Origin: Halieaceae bacterium UBA3479
Lineage (GTDB): Bacteria; Pseudomonadota; Gammaproteobacteria; Pseudomonadales; Halieaceae
Direction: 5' to 3'
DNA length: 15,114 bases
Assembly: GCA_002377985.1 (NCBI GenBank)
Contig: DFQW01000160.1
Location: 5,007 to 20,120 of the forward strand
A program made the translations under genes and the position numbers. Positions 14,662-15,114 of the stretch are shown piece after piece. The notes below the pieces were generated by a model, which was not told the DNA's origin, did not search any database, and saw only the letters and a program-made list of their open reading frames with translations. Each line of letters begins with the position of its first letter. Within the stretch, counting starts at the first letter, position 1.

Positions 14662-14673
14662 ATGACCGGTCAT
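14662..14673. repeat. 12-bp perfect palindrome between rseP and bamA
   Basis: ATGACCGGTCAT is its own reverse complement and sits in the gap between the rseP stop (14683) and the first bamA start candidate (14614). It could be a regulator site for bamA. About four such 12-mers are expected by chance in a 15-kb window, so position is the main argument. No convincing sigma-70 or sigma-E promoter was found around it. Confidence 0.4.
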
Positions 14674-14682
14674 CACAGGCAA

Positions 14683-15114
14683 TCAGAACTTAGAGACATC
14701 ATTATACAGTGCGAAAACCATGATGCTGAGGACCAGTACCAACCCCATTTGATACCCCACCAGCTGCACGCGCTCAGGCAAGGGTTTTCCGATCAATGCC
14801 TCGAAAAAATAGAACACCAAATGCCCGCCATCGAGCACTGGTATCGGCAACAAGTTGAGCGCGCCCAGCGAGACGCTGAGCAAGGCCACAAAACCTAACC
14901 ACGCAACCCAGCCGGCCTCTGCTGTGGATGCAGCGACCTGTGCAATCGTCAGGGGGCCCGAGAGGTTGGCCGGCGAAATCAGGCCCTGCAGCATTCGAGA
15001 GACAGAAGTGAAGGTAAATCCGAGAAGGTCTCCGGTACGTTCAACCGCGGCCCACATCGCTTCCAGCGGGCCGCGCTCAAACCGACGTTGCTGCGACTCG
15101 GGAATCTCTGGCAA
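14683..15114 (-). CDS. rseP: Sigma-E site-2 protease RseP, N-terminal part outside window
   Basis: Inner-membrane zinc metalloprotease that cuts the anti-sigma factor RseA in the envelope stress response and clears signal peptides. Only the last 143 residues are here; the full protein is about 450 aa. The frame is open at the right edge, so the apparent first codon is not a start. Visible parts are the end of the periplasmic region, NLSGPLTIAQ, a membrane segment WVAWLGFVALLSVSLGALNLLPIPVLDGGH carrying the second zinc/active-site motif (NLLPIPVLDG), and a last membrane helix GYQMGLVLVLSIMVFALYND. The C-terminus matches E. coli RseP nearly position for position. It is the gene before bamA, as in E. 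coli, linking envelope stress signalling with barrel assembly. Confidence 0.96.
   Translation of the reverse strand: MPEIPESQQRRFERGPLEAMWAAVERTGDLLGFTFTSVSRMLQGLISPANLSGPLTIAQVAASTAEAGWVAWLGFVALLSVSLGALNLLPIPVLDGGHLVFYFFEALIGKPLPERVQLVGYQMGLVLVLSIMVFALYNDVSKF

Larger units (their letters stand above)
3117..15114 (-). other. Probable single gene train rseP-bamA-skp-lpxDfabZlpxAB-rnhB-dnaE-NUDIX-DUF1244
   Basis: Eleven consecutive minus-strand genes. Junctions: rseP-bamA gap 68 nt, bamA-skp gap 26 nt (or 1-nt overlap), skp-lpxD gap 7, lpxD-fabZ overlap 4, fabZ-lpxA gap 3, lpxA-lpxB overlap 1, lpxB-rnhB overlap 1-3, rnhB-dnaE gap 9, dnaE-NUDIX overlap 11, NUDIX-DUF1244 gap 16. No internal terminator hairpin with a T tract was seen. 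Co-transcription is inferred from spacing; internal promoters inside coding sequence cannot be excluded. Confidence 0.75.

Noticed and set aside
14615..14682. sigma-E or sigma-70 promoter for bamA in the rseP-bamA gap
   Set aside because: TCGACA resembles a -35 box but the only TATAGC follows after 11 nt, and no GAACTT-type sigma-E element was found.

Overview
The window is 15.1 kb of compact, moderately GC-rich bacterial chromosome with almost no non-coding DNA. The right-hand 12 kb has the classic gammaproteobacterial order rseP-bamA-skp-lpxD-fabZ-lpxA-lpxB-rnhB-dnaE, all on the minus strand. The proteins track the E. coli/Pseudomonas versions closely (DnaE1-type polymerase with a degenerate PHP site, VRGY-type BamA, FabZ with His49/Glu63). 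Together with the DUF1244 gene and the acyl-CoA/amidohydrolase catabolic genes at the left, this suggests a free-living, probably marine, gammaproteobacterium near the Cellvibrionales/Halieaceae (OM60/NOR5) or Pseudomonas branches. That placement is inference; no rRNA gene is present.

Layout from left to right. 1-774 (+): 3' part of an acyl-CoA dehydrogenase gene. 781-1449 and 1459-2355 (-): an FMN nitroreductase downstream of a hydroxymethylglutaryl-CoA lyase, probably one transcript. 2356-2528: the largest non-coding gap, a divergent promoter region with overlapping promoter candidates and a perfect inverted repeat. 2529-3131 (+): an isochorismatase-family cysteine hydrolase of N-carbamoylsarcosine amidase type. 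3117-15114 (-): one long, tightly packed gene train. In transcription order this is rseP (partial), bamA, skp, lpxD, fabZ, lpxA, lpxB, rnhB, dnaE, a NUDIX hydrolase gene and a DUF1244 gene.

The train combines outer-membrane biogenesis with DNA replication. RseP is the sigma-E site-2 protease. BamA is the beta-barrel insertase and Skp its periplasmic chaperone. LpxD, LpxA and LpxB build lipid A, and FabZ supplies the fatty-acid elongation step. RnhB and DnaE serve replication. Junctions are very tight: 1-4 nt overlaps at lpxD/fabZ, lpxA/lpxB and lpxB/rnhB, an 11-nt overlap at dnaE/NUDIX, and gaps of 16 nt or less elsewhere apart from rseP-bamA and the bamA-skp start. Translational coupling is therefore likely.

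The core of the window is ordinary housekeeping. The most unusual point is the gene directly after dnaE, where E. coli has accA. It encodes a complete NUDIX box preceded by what reads as a lipoprotein signal peptide with a lipobox Cys, with a run of eight C between the two. Other points worth a look are Met167 in LpxA, which predicts a C10 acyl chain; a dockerin-like D-x-N-G-D loop in a BamA extracellular loop; a 12-bp palindrome between rseP and bamA; and the dyad in the divergent promoter region. I see no mobile element, CRISPR array, tRNA, rRNA or clear new multi-gene system.
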